A stretch of DNA of 9,922 bases from the NCBI GenBank assembly GCA_002480525.1, contig DLCH01000019.1, positions 5,701-15,622 of the forward strand, in the 5' to 3' direction. Position numbers and translations under genes: made by a program. This DNA is from Gammaproteobacteria bacterium UBA7803 (GTDB taxonomy: Bacteria; Pseudomonadota; Gammaproteobacteria; Pseudomonadales; Azotimanducaceae). Positions within the stretch are counted from its first letter, which is position 1, and each line of letters starts with the position of its first letter. The notes below the pieces were generated by a model, which worked only from the letters and a program-made list of their open reading frames with translations, was not told where the DNA came from and made no database searches. Positions 1-9,276 of this stretch are shown here, in pieces.

Positions 1-692
1 ACGAACATCTCGACGAAGTCGGAGCCGGAGATCGAGAAGAACGGCACCTTGGCCTCGCCGGCGATGGCCTTGGCGAGCAGGGTCTTACCGGTACCCGGCT
101 GGCCCACCATCAGGATGCCCCGGGGAATGCGCCCGCCGAGCCGCTGGAACTTGCCGGGGTCGCGCAGGAATTCGACCAGCTCCTGGACGTCTTCCTTGGC
201 CTCGTCCACGCCGGCCACGTCGGCGAAGGTGGTCTTGATCTGATCCTCGGACAGCAGCCGCGCCTTGCTCTTGCCGAAGGCCATCGGGCCGCCGCGACCA
301 CCGCCGCCGCCCTGCATCTGGCGCATGAACAGCATGAACACCGCGATGATGATCAGGATCGGAAAGCTGGCGATGAGGAGCTGAGCCCAGATGCTCTGCT
401 GCTCCGGCATCTTGCCGATGACCTCGACGTTGTGGTTGTACAGGTCGTCCATCAGCTTCTGGTCGTTGAGCCCCGGACGGATGACCTGGAACTCCTCGCC
501 CGAGCGCTTGACCCCCTGAATCAGCCGGTCGTCGATGGTGACCTGGCGCACCTCGTCGTTGCGGACCTGCGAGATGAAGTCGGAGTAGCTGAGGGACTGC
601 GGCTCCGGCTTGACGTTGAAGTTGTTGAACACCGTCAGCAGCACGGCCGCGATGATCAGCCAGAGCAGCAGATTTTTTCCCATGTCTGACAA
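1..692 (-). CDS. ftsH: ATP-dependent zinc metalloprotease FtsH, N-terminal part (runs off the left edge)
   Basis: Membrane-anchored AAA+ protease that degrades misfolded membrane proteins and short-lived regulators. Only about 230 codons are present, of the roughly 640 usual for the family; the rest of the AAA domain and the HExxH protease domain lie outside. Visible in order: a first transmembrane helix (about residues 7-23), a periplasmic segment, a second transmembrane helix (about 104-124), the RQMQGGGG linker, then the start of the AAA domain (TTFADVAGVDEAKE) and Walker A at about 197-204. Walker A reads GQPGTGKT, where the family usually has GPPGTGKT. I chose the TTG at 690-692 because it gives the N-terminus MSDMGKN, as I recall for E. 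coli FtsH (MSDMAKN), and because AGAGGA at 700-705 sits 7 nt upstream. The ATG at 681-683 is the alternative, with much poorer ribosome-site spacing. It follows rlmE on the same strand after a 111-bp gap, the usual rlmE-ftsH pairing. Confidence 0.95.
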   Translation of the reverse strand, partial: MSDMGKNLLLWLIIAAVLLTVFNNFNVKPEPQSLSYSDFISQVRNDEVRQVTIDDRLIQGVKRSGEEFQVIRPGLNDQKLMDDLYNHNVEVIGKMPEQQSIWAQLLIASFPILIIIAVFMLFMRQMQGGGGGRGGPMAFGKSKARLLSEDQIKTTFADVAGVDEAKEDVQELVEFLRDPGKFQRLGGRIPRGILMVGQPGTGKTLLAKAIAGEAKVPFFSISGSDFVEMF

Positions 693-699
693 GGACTTA

Positions 700-705
700 T
701 CCTCT
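700..705 (-). promoter_or_regulatory. Ribosome binding site that decides the ftsH start
   Basis: The minus strand reads AGAGGA, then a 7-nt spacer, then TTG at 692-690. The same motif would be 16 nt from the in-frame ATG at 683-681. The spacing therefore favours the TTG start and the MSDM N-terminus. Confidence 0.65.
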
Positions 706-788
706 TGCTTGCGGCGCGCGCCAAACCAGCGGCACGGCGCCCTAGGGTGATTTGTAGCCTACACCAGGTCCCTGGCGCGTGAAACTGC

Positions 789-801
789 GCCCCGGCGGGG
801 C
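789..801 (-). terminator. Short GC hairpin just after rlmE (weak terminator candidate)
   Basis: GCCCC at 789-793 pairs with GGGGC at 797-801 around a 3-nt loop, two bases after the rlmE stop. On the minus strand it is followed by GCAGTTTCAC, so the T-tract is poor. It could lower read-through into ftsH, but the stem is only 5 bp and this is a weak call. Confidence 0.25.
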
Positions 802-803
802 CG

Positions 804-1448
804 TCAGCCCTCCGTTTCGGGCACGAAACCCTGGGCGACGGCGTACACCTCGCGGGATTCGGAGCGGGAGGCCTCGGGCTTCACGAGACGGGCTTTGTCA
901 AAATGTTTGCGCACCTCGGCCATCCAGGCGTCGACGCCTGCACCCTGGAACAGTTTGACCGCCATGGCGCCCCCGGGGTTCAGCCAGCGGCAGGCGGCGT
1001 CCAGGGCCAGATCGGCCAGGTGCATCGCCCGCGCCTGATCCGTCGTCCGGTTACCACTCATGTTGGGGGCCATATCCGACAAAACAAGATCGACGCCCGC
1101 TTCCCCAAGAATAGCCGCCAGCCGCTCATCCGCCTCCGCCTCGCCGTAGGCGGCTTCGATCACCACGGTGTCGGCGCCGGCCGTCACCGGCCGGGGGTCG
1201 ACGCACACCAGCAGCCCGCCCTGCCGGGGTCCCTGCAGCCGGTCCTCCAGGTACCGGGTCCAGCCGCCCGGCGCCGCGCCGAGTTCCAGCACCCGCAGGC
1301 CCGGACGCAGCAGCCGGAACCGCCGGTCGAGCTGCTCGAGCTTGAAGTGGGCCCGGGAGACCTGGCCCTCGGACGCCGCCCGCCGGGCGAAGGGATCGCG
1401 CCGCTGCCGGCTCAGCCAGCGGTGACTGGATTTGCTGCGCTTGCTCAA
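804..1448 (-). CDS. rlmE: 23S rRNA 2'-O-methyltransferase RlmE (RrmJ/FtsJ)
   Basis: Cytoplasmic SAM-dependent enzyme that methylates the ribose of U2552 in the 23S rRNA A-loop, a late step in 50S assembly. The 214-aa product (E. coli: 209) has a basic, RNA-binding N-terminus (SKRSKSSHRWL), the SAM-binding loop LGAAPGGW at about 56-63, LSDMAPNMSG at about 123-132, and VKLFQG at about 164-169. The K-D-K-E catalytic tetrad is complete: K36, D125, K165 and E200. I chose TTG at 1446-1448 because SKRSKSSHRWL aligns with the E. coli N-terminus and because GGAG at 1456-1459 lies 7 nt upstream. The open frame continues up to 1529, but that extension would overlap the divergent yhbY start and resembles nothing in the family. 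It lies upstream of ftsH, an association seen in many Gammaproteobacteria. Confidence 0.95.
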   Translation of the reverse strand: MSKRSKSSHRWLSRQRRDPFARRAASEGQVSRAHFKLEQLDRRFRLLRPGLRVLELGAAPGGWTRYLEDRLQGPRQGGLLVCVDPRPVTAGADTVVIEAAYGEAEADERLAAILGEAGVDLVLSDMAPNMSGNRTTDQARAMHLADLALDAACRWLNPGGAMAVKLFQGAGVDAWMAEVRKHFDKARLVKPEASRSESREVYAVAQGFVPETEG

Positions 1449-1455
1449 CGGACCG

Positions 1456-1459
1456 CTCC
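1456..1459 (-). promoter_or_regulatory. Ribosome binding site that decides the rlmE start
   Basis: The minus strand reads GGAG, then the 7-nt spacer CGGTCCG, then TTG at 1448-1446. No ATG or GTG in this frame is placed equally well, so this site is the main support for a TTG start. Confidence 0.6.
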
Positions 1460-1507
1460 GGCGGCGAAATCGCCACGTCCGGCTACAGGTCGGGCGGCCT
1501 GCGGCTC

Positions 1508-1513
1508 TACAAT
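1508..1513 (+). promoter_or_regulatory. Candidate -10 box for yhbY
   Basis: TACAAT matches the sigma-70 -10 consensus TATAAT at five of six positions and stands out in this GC-rich DNA. Its last base is 8 nt before the ATG at 1521, so transcription would begin at or next to the start codon. No convincing -35 hexamer sits 16-18 nt upstream; the bases at 1484-1490 are TACAGGT. Confidence 0.4.
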
Positions 1514-1520
1514 GCGCCCC

Positions 1521-1856
1521 ATGACGCAAGCCAAGACCACTTCAGACCTCGACCGCGCCACGGTCCGCCAGCTCCGCCGCATCGCCCACCACCTCGACCC
1601 CGTGGTGCTGGTGGGGGAACAGGGCATCAGCGACGCCGTGGTGGCGGAGACCGAACGGGCGCTCGCCGACCACGAGCTGATCAAGGTGAAGGTCCACGCC
1701 GGCGACCGGGAGGTCCGCCGGGAACTGGCGGAGGCCCTGGCCGCCGCCACCGGCGCGGCCATCGTGCAGAGCATCGGCAAGGTATCGGTGCTGTTCCGCC
1801 GCAACCCGGAGCCGGACCCGAAACTGTCGAACCTGACCCGGTTCTCCGCAGCCTGA
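1521..1856 (+). CDS. yhbY: YhbY, CRS1/YhbY (CRM) domain RNA-binding ribosome assembly factor
   Basis: Small cytoplasmic RNA-binding protein that associates with pre-50S ribosomal particles. The 111-aa product is one CRM domain: RQLRRIAHHLDPVVLVGEQGISDAVVAETERAL fits the family, with the GxxG loop (GEQG) at about 37-40. The core LIKVKVHAG and VQSIGKVSVLFRRN at about 85-98 follow. The last 15 or so residues form a short polar tail, and the protein is a little longer than E. coli YhbY (about 97 aa). It is the only plus-strand gene, diverging from rlmE with 72 bp between starts and converging on greA. No Shine-Dalgarno motif precedes the ATG at 1521. An in-frame ATG at 1512 lies inside the candidate -10 box and is less likely. 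The much longer open frame beginning at 903 is antisense to rlmE and not real. Confidence 0.93.
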   Translation: MTQAKTTSDLDRATVRQLRRIAHHLDPVVLVGEQGISDAVVAETERALADHELIKVKVHAGDREVRRELAEALAAATGAAIVQSIGKVSVLFRRNPEPDPKLSNLTRFSAA

Positions 1857-1867
1857 CGCGGCGCCCC

Positions 1868-1884
1868 GGCCGCACCGCGCGGCC
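1868..1884. terminator. GC hairpin in the convergent yhbY/greA gap (possible shared terminator)
   Basis: GGCCGC at 1868-1873 pairs with GCGGCC at 1879-1884 around a 5-nt loop, in the 49-bp gap between the stop codons of convergent yhbY and greA. The structure works on both strands, but neither side has a T-tract, and overlapping GGCCGC repeats allow other pairings. Its function as a terminator is inferred from position only. Confidence 0.3.
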
Positions 1885-1905
1885 GCGGCCGCAGGCCCGG
1901 CCGGC

Positions 1906-2379
1906 TCAGAGGTGCTCGACCCGGTCGATCTCGTACTCGACATCGCCCTTGGGCGTCTTCACCACCACCACGTCGCCCTCGGCCTTGCCGATGAGCGCCC
2001 GGGCGATGGGTGACATGACGGACAGCTTGCGGGCCTTCAGGTCGGCTTCGTCCTCGCCGACGATCCGATAGCGCACTTCCTCGTCGGTGGCGCTGTCGAT
2101 CAGCGTCACGGTGACGCCGAAGATGACCTTGCCGGAGTGGGCGATCTTGGTCACGTCGATCACCTGGGCGTCCGCCAGCTTGCCTTCGATCTCCTGGATC
2201 CGGCCCTCGTTGAAGCTCTGCTGCTCGCGCGCGGCGTGGTACTCGGCGTTTTCCTTGAGGTCGCCGTGCTCCCGGGCTTCGGCAATGGCCTGGGTGATCT
2301 GCGGGCGCAGCTCGAACTTGCGTCGATTGAGCTCGTCGCGCAATGCCTGCGCGCCTTCCACGGTCATTGGAACTGGCAT
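1906..2379 (-). CDS. greA: Transcription elongation factor GreA
   Basis: Binds the secondary channel of RNA polymerase and stimulates cleavage of the 3' end of backtracked transcripts, rescuing stalled complexes. The 157-aa product (E. coli: 158) has an N-terminal coiled coil (about 1-74) and a C-terminal FKBP-like domain. The tip motif EAREHGDLKENAEYHAAREQ at about 35-54 carries the acidic pair D40 and E43 that supports the cleavage reaction. The C-terminal motifs VIFGVTVT, EDEADLK, MSPIARALIGK and VVVKTPKGDVEYEI are intact. I chose ATG at 2377-2379, giving MPVPMT, comparable to E. coli MQAIPMT. The AGGAG at 2393-2397 is 13 nt away, which is long, but no other start codon lies between. It follows carB after a 97-bp gap with a strong hairpin and may be read from its own promoter, from carAB, or both. 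Confidence 0.97.
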   Translation of the reverse strand: MPVPMTVEGAQALRDELNRRKFELRPQITQAIAEAREHGDLKENAEYHAAREQQSFNEGRIQEIEGKLADAQVIDVTKIAHSGKVIFGVTVTLIDSATDEEVRYRIVGEDEADLKARKLSVMSPIARALIGKAEGDVVVVKTPKGDVEYEIDRVEHL

Positions 2380-2422
2380 GAGACGCTCGTGACTCCTGAT
2401 CCGGATCGGCGGCGGAGGCCCC

Positions 2423-2457
2423 GGTCCCGCGGGACCCGCCACGGGCCGTGGCGGGTC
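2423..2457 (-). terminator. Overlapping inverted repeats between carB and greA (attenuator or terminator-like)
   Basis: GACCCGCCAC at 2433-2442 pairs perfectly with GTGGCGGGTC at 2448-2457 around a 5-nt loop. A second perfect palindrome, GGTCCCGCGGGACC at 2423-2436, shares bases 2433-2436 with the first stem, so both cannot form fully at once. Neither is followed by a T-tract on the minus strand, so a classical intrinsic terminator is not supported. The position, 23 nt after the carB stop, suggests a role in transcript processing or read-through into greA. Confidence 0.45.
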
Positions 2458-2479
2458 GCACGGCCGCAGCGAGCCGCAC

Positions 2480-5714
<3,235 letters not shown>

Positions 5715-5722
<8 letters not shown>

Positions 5723-6857
5723 CCTTACGCTCCACCATCAGCGCCATGAACTCGTCGAACAGGTAGCGGCAGTCCTCGGGGCCCGGGCTCGCCTCCGGGT
5801 GGCCCTGGAAGCTCAGCGCGGGCCGGTCGGTGCGGCGGATACCCTGCAGGGTGCCGTCGAACAGCGACACGTGGGTGGTGGTCAGGCAGTTCGGCAGCGA
5901 GTCCGCGTCCACCGCGAAGCCGTGGTTCTGGCTGGAGACGATGACCCGGTCGTCGCGCAGGTCCTTCACCGGATGGTTGGCGCCGTGGTGCCCGTGGGAC
6001 ATTTTCAGGGTTCTGGCGCCGCTGGCCAGGGCGAGGAGCTGGTGGCCGAGACAGATGCCGAAGATGGGCAGATCGCCTTCGAGCAGCTCGCGGATGGCCT
6101 CGATGGCGTAGCCGCAGGGCTCCGGGTCGCCCGGCCCGTTGGACAGGAACACGCCGTCCGGGTCGAGGGCGAGCACGTCGCTGGCCGGCGTGGTCGCCGG
6201 CACCAGGGTCACCCGGCAGCCGCGGTCCGCCAGCAGCCGGAGGATGTTGCGCTTGATGCCGAAGTCGTAGGCCACCACGTGGAAACGGGGATCGGCGAGC
6301 TCGCCGTAGCCGGTGTCCAGATTCCAGCTCGTCTGGGTCCAGGTGCCGACGTCGCGGCGGCTGACCTCGCGGGCCAGATCCATGCCCTTCAGCCCGGGGA
6401 ACGCCTGGGCCGCGGCCAGCGCGTCCGCCTCGCTGGCGCCGTCGCCGGCGGCGATGCAGCCCGCCAGGGCGCCCTTCTCGCGGATCAGCCGGGTCAGCCG
6501 GCGGGTGTCGACGTCGGCGATGGCGACCACGCCTTCGGCCTCGAGGTACTCGGGCAGCGTGCGGGTCATGCGCCAGTTGCTGGCGCGGCGCGGCGCCTGG
6601 CGGATCACCAGGCCGGCGGCGTGGATCCGGTCGGATTCCACGTCCTCGTCGTTGATTCCGGTGTTGCCGATCTGGGGATAGGTCAGGGTGACGATCTGCC
6701 GGGCGTAGGAAGGATCGGTGAGGATCTCCTGATAGCCCGTCATGGCGGTATTGAAAACCACCTCGCCGACGCTGGTGCCCTCGGCCCCCAGTGCCTGCCC
6801 GCGAAAGACGCTGCCGTCCTCTAGTACCAGCAGTGCCGGTTTCAAATCGCCACCCAA
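5715..6857 (-). CDS. carA: Carbamoyl phosphate synthase, small (glutaminase) subunit CarA
   Basis: Hydrolyses glutamine and channels the ammonia to CarB. The product has up to 380 aa. An N-terminal CPSase small-chain domain (about 1-150: LVLEDGSVFRG, GEVVFNTAMTGYQEILTDPSY, VAIADVDTRRLTR) precedes a class I glutamine amidotransferase domain (about 190-378). The amidotransferase motifs are FLSNGPGDP, the nucleophile elbow GICLGHQ with C269, and QGHPEASPGP with H353 and E355, which matches the numbering I recall for the E. coli triad. There is no ATG start. The open frame begins at TTG 6855-6857 (MGGDLKPALL). An in-frame TTG at 6843-6845 would give MKPALLVLEDG, closer to Pseudomonas and E. coli N-termini. 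GGTGAT abuts the first TTG and GGGTGG lies 4 nt before the second, so the start is uncertain by 4 codons. A 312-bp untranslated stretch separates it from dapB, and it overlaps carB. Confidence 0.96.
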
Positions 6858-6900
6858 ATCACCCGTCGAACGTCGATCGCCCGCAGCCCGCTGCCGGCGA

Positions 6901-6925
6901 CCCCCCTGCTCCCTGCCCCGCTCCC
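6901..6925 (-). other. Potential G-quadruplex in the carA leader
   Basis: On the minus strand four G-runs of 3, 4, 3 and 6 bases are separated by loops AGC, CA and AGCA. This satisfies the G3+N1-7 quadruplex pattern. It ends 43 nt upstream of the carA TTG at 6857, on the strand that would be transcribed into carA mRNA. Formation and function are not shown by sequence alone. Confidence 0.45.
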
Positions 6926-6944
6926 GCCTGCAGCCGTGCCCCGC

Positions 6945-6961
6945 GAGCTCCCCGGGAGCTC
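6945..6961. repeat. Perfect inverted repeat upstream of carA
   Basis: GAGCTCCC at 6945-6952 and GGGAGCTC at 6954-6961 form a perfect 8-bp dyad around one base. It could be an operator or a small cruciform. I do not recognise it as the site of any named regulator. Confidence 0.4.
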
Positions 6962-7169
6962 ACCCGATTCCGGCGCTGCGGAGAGAACTGTGGTCGAAAG
7001 GCCGTTGCTGGAGCCTCGGCCCGGATCCGGTGCCTCGGGCACGCGATACGGACCGGCTTCACGCCGCCCCCGGAACGTCCTGCTGCCGCCTCGTCGAAGC
7101 CGCCGGTTCCGCTGTCGGTGCCGGCGTACGATCGGCCGCCCGGAGGGGTCGTGCACTGGGCGCGGTAGT

Positions 7170-7985
7170 CTACCGGAGAGCGTCGGTGAAGCCCAGTACA
7201 TCCTGCATGTCGAACAGCCCCTGGCGCCGCTGCGCCAGGAATCTGGCGGCCCGCAGGGCGCCCTGGGCGAAGTTCATCCGGCTCTGGGCGCGATGGGTGA
7301 TTTCCAGGCGCTCACCGGGGCCGGCGTAGAGCACGGTGTGCTCGCCGACGATGTCGCCGGCCCGCACGGTGGCGAAACCGATGGTCTCCCGGCTGCGGGC
7401 GCCGGTGTTGCCCTCCCGGCCGTAGACGGCGACCTGGTCCAGGTCCCGGCCCAGGGCGCCCGCCACCAGTTCGCCGAGCCGGACCGCCGTGCCGGAGGGC
7501 GCGTCGATCTTGTGGCGGTGGTGGGCCTCGACGATCTCGATGTCGACCTCGTCGCCGAGCACCCGGGCGGCGAGCTCGGCGAGGCGGAACATCAGGTTCA
7601 CGCCCACGGACATGTTCGGCGCCATCAGCACCGGCACGCGCTCGGCGGCCGCGGCGATGCGGGCGCGGCCGGCGGCGTCGAATCCGGTGGTGCCGATCAC
7701 CAGGCCCTTGCCCAGGGATGCGCAGGCTTCGGCATGCGCCAGGGTCGCCTCGGGCACCGTGAAATCGACGAGGATGTCGAAGTCGCCGGCCACCGAGGCG
7801 AGGTCGTCGGCCACGGCGACGTCCAGCCGCCCGACCCCGGCGAGCTCGCCGGCGTCGCTGCCCAGCAGACTGCTCCCCGGCCTCTCCAGCGCGGCGCCGA
7901 GGGTCAGGTCGTCAGCCTCGTGAATGGCCTGGACGAGGGTCCGGCCCATGCGGCCGGCGGCCCCGGTGACGGCGAGTCGGATCAT
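7170..7985 (-). CDS. dapB: 4-hydroxy-tetrahydrodipicolinate reductase DapB
   Basis: Cytoplasmic NAD(P)H-dependent reductase that makes tetrahydrodipicolinate in the diaminopimelate/lysine pathway, which also supplies peptidoglycan. The 271-aa product (E. coli: 273) has an N-terminal Rossmann fold with the nucleotide loop GAAGRMG at about 8-14, FTVPEA at about 75-80, GTTGF at about 98-102 and APNMSVGVN at about 122-130. The catalytic signature EAHHRHKIDAPSGTA sits at about 153-167, with H155, H156 and K159 in the places of E. coli H159, H160 and K163. The start is ATG at 7983-7985, with AGGGG at 7996-8000 some 10 nt upstream. It follows dnaJ after 134 bp that contain a REPIN-like repeat, and it precedes carA after 312 bp. 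The dnaJ-dapB-carAB order is shared with Pseudomonas. Confidence 0.97.
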   Translation of the reverse strand: MIRLAVTGAAGRMGRTLVQAIHEADDLTLGAALERPGSSLLGSDAGELAGVGRLDVAVADDLASVAGDFDILVDFTVPEATLAHAEACASLGKGLVIGTTGFDAAGRARIAAAAERVPVLMAPNMSVGVNLMFRLAELAARVLGDEVDIEIVEAHHRHKIDAPSGTAVRLGELVAGALGRDLDQVAVYGREGNTGARSRETIGFATVRAGDIVGEHTVLYAGPGERLEITHRAQSRMNFAQGALRAARFLAQRRQGLFDMQDVLGFTDALR

Positions 7986-8014
7986 GATTCGGTTACCCCT
8001 GAAGACACCACGCC

Positions 8015-8092
8015 CTCCCCCGTAGGAGCGGCCTCCCGGCCGCGATTCGACGCCGGTGCCATCGCGGCCGGGAGGCCGCTCCTACAGGGGAG
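8015..8092. repeat. REPIN-like element 1 (dnaJ-dapB gap)
   Basis: A perfect 25-bp inverted repeat has arms at 8022-8046 and 8061-8085 around a 14-bp centre. After one mismatch the pairing extends another 6 bp outward, to 8015 and 8092. Each arm begins GTAGGAGC and contains its own short hairpin, GCGGCC-TCCC-GGCCGC. GTAG heads followed by a palindrome are the hallmark of REP units mobilised by RAYT (TnpA-REP) enzymes, and two in opposite orientation make a REPIN. No transposase gene is present here. In dnaJ-dapB mRNA it would form a very stable stem 35 nt after the dnaJ stop and about 20 nt before the dapB ribosome site. Confidence 0.85.
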
Positions 8093-8119
8093 TCAGGTGG
8101 CGAGTATGCCGCGCCGGGC

Positions 8120-9250
8120 TCAGCCGGTCAGCCCGTCGAAGAAATCCTTCACGCCCTTGAACCAGGACGAGCCCTTGGGCGAGTGCTTCTCGCCGCCGTC
8201 GCTGACGGAGGCCTGGAACTGCCGCAGCAGGTCTTTCTGCTTGTCGTTGAGGTTCACCGGGGTCTCCACCACGACCCGGCACAGCAGATCGCCCTGGCCG
8301 CCGCCGCGCACCGGCGTGACGCCCTTGCCGCGCAGCCGGAACAGCTTGCCGGTCTGGGTCTCGGGCGGGATCTTGAGCTTCACCCGGCCATCCAGCGTGG
8401 GCACCTCGAGCTCGCCGCCGAGCGCCGCGTGGACGAAATCGATGGGCACCTCGCAGTACAGGTGCCGGCCGTCCCGGGTGAAGATCGGGTGCTCACGGAC
8501 CTCGATCTGCACGTACAGGTCGCCCGGCGGACCGCCGTTCATGCCCGCCTCGCCCTCGCCAGCGAGCCGGATGCGGTCGCCGGTGTCGACCCCGGCGGGA
8601 ATGCGCACGTTGAGGGTCTTGCGTTTCTCCACCCGGCCGCGGCCGCCGCACTTGCCGCAGGGGTCCGTGACGATCTGGCCGGCGCCGCGGCAGCGCGGAC
8701 AGGTCTGCTGCAGGGAGAAGAACCCCTGGGCCACGCGGATCTGGCCGGCGCCACTGCAGTCCGGACAGGTGGAGGGACTGGTGCCCGGCTTGGCGCCGGA
8801 GCCGTCGCAGGTCTCGCAGGCGGACAGCACCGGAATCTTGATGTCGACGGAATCGCCGCGCACCGCCTGCTCGAGGTCCAGCTCGAGGCCGTAGCGCAGG
8901 TCCGCGCCCCGCCCGACGCCGCGGCCCCGCCCGCCGGCGGCGCCGAAGATGTCGCCGAACACGTCGCTGAAGATGTCGCTGAAACTGCCGCCGGCGAAGC
9001 CCGCGCCCATGCCCGCGCCGCTGCCGTCCACGCCGGCATGGCCGAACTGGTCGTAGGCCTGGCGCTTCTGGGGATCGGACAGCACCTCGTAGGCCTCGCT
9101 GGCCTCGCGGAAGCGCTCCGTGGCGGTGTCGTCGTCGGGATTGCGGTCCGGGTGGAACTTCATCGCCAGGCGCCGGTACGCCTTCTTGATGTCACCGTCC
9201 GCCGCGTCCCGCGACACGCCCAGAACTTCGTAGTAATCGCGCTTCGACAT
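8120..9250 (-). CDS. dnaJ: Chaperone protein DnaJ (Hsp40)
   Basis: Co-chaperone that binds unfolded proteins and stimulates the ATPase of DnaK. The 376-aa product (E. coli: 376) is a type I DnaJ. It has a J domain at about 4-70 with HPD at 33-35, a Gly/Phe region at about 75-115 with three DIF/DVF repeats, and a zinc-binding domain. That domain has four CxxCxGxG modules at about 145-152 (CETCDGSG), 162-169 (CPDCSGAG), 184-191 (CPRCRGAG) and 198-205 (CGKCGGRG). The C-terminal substrate-binding and dimerisation domains follow (IPAGVDTGDRIRLAGEGEAG, GDLYVQIEV, GKLFRLRGKG). The start is ATG at 9248-9250 with GGAGA just 4 nt upstream. It lies downstream of dnaK on the same strand, and the 138-bp gap holds a GC hairpin and a REPIN. 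Another REPIN follows the gene. All zinc ligands and the HPD motif are intact. Confidence 0.98.
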   Translation of the reverse strand: MSKRDYYEVLGVSRDAADGDIKKAYRRLAMKFHPDRNPDDDTATERFREASEAYEVLSDPQKRQAYDQFGHAGVDGSGAGMGAGFAGGSFSDIFSDVFGDIFGAAGGRGRGVGRGADLRYGLELDLEQAVRGDSVDIKIPVLSACETCDGSGAKPGTSPSTCPDCSGAGQIRVAQGFFSLQQTCPRCRGAGQIVTDPCGKCGGRGRVEKRKTLNVRIPAGVDTGDRIRLAGEGEAGMNGGPPGDLYVQIEVREHPIFTRDGRHLYCEVPIDFVHAALGGELEVPTLDGRVKLKIPPETQTGKLFRLRGKGVTPVRGGGQGDLLCRVVVETPVNLNDKQKDLLRQFQASVSDGGEKHSPKGSSWFKGVKDFFDGLTG

Positions 9251-9276
9251 GTCTCTCCGGCATTCCCCAGAACGTT

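Larger units (their letters stand above)
6858..7169 (-). other. Non-coding spacer dapB-carA, probable carAB leader or control region
   Basis: This 312-bp stretch holds no convincing gene: the open frames across it are arginine- and proline-rich with no recognisable motif. It contains a G-rich tract on the carA coding strand (6901-6925), a palindrome at 6945-6961 (GAGCTCCC-C-GGGAGCTC), the 10-bp palindrome CCGGATCCGG at 7021-7030, and a small hairpin at 7030-7042 (GTGCC-TCG-GGCAC). I see no clear -35/-10 pair and no AT-rich ArgR-type box. By position it is where carAB regulation by pyrimidines or arginine would be expected, but that is inference. Confidence 0.5.

Noticed and set aside
903..1520. 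A long upstream extension of the yhbY frame, antisense to rlmE.
   Set aside because: YhbY homologues begin near the ATG at 1521. The extension has no recognisable motif and covers the whole conserved rlmE coding region.
1449..1529. N-terminal extension of rlmE to an ATG at 1529.
   Set aside because: It would overlap the divergent yhbY start and candidate promoter. The extra residues do not look like RlmE, and the TTG at 1448 has both homology and a ribosome site.
6842..7201. A 119-codon minus-strand frame spanning the dapB-carA spacer, as a possible hypothetical gene.
   Set aside because: It overlaps the ends of both dapB and carA out of frame, is Arg/Gly/Ser/Pro-rich with no motif, and has no good ribosome site. 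It looks like a composition artefact.
8022..8085. Reading the dnaJ-dapB inverted repeat as an ordinary rho-independent terminator.
   Set aside because: No T-tract follows on either strand, the arms are far longer than a terminator stem, and the same sequence recurs in the dnaK-dnaJ gap. A REPIN-type repeat explains it better.
6936..8894. A 652-codon plus-strand frame across dapB, the repeat and dnaJ.
   Set aside because: It is antisense to two well-supported genes, runs through a repeat element and has no recognisable domain.
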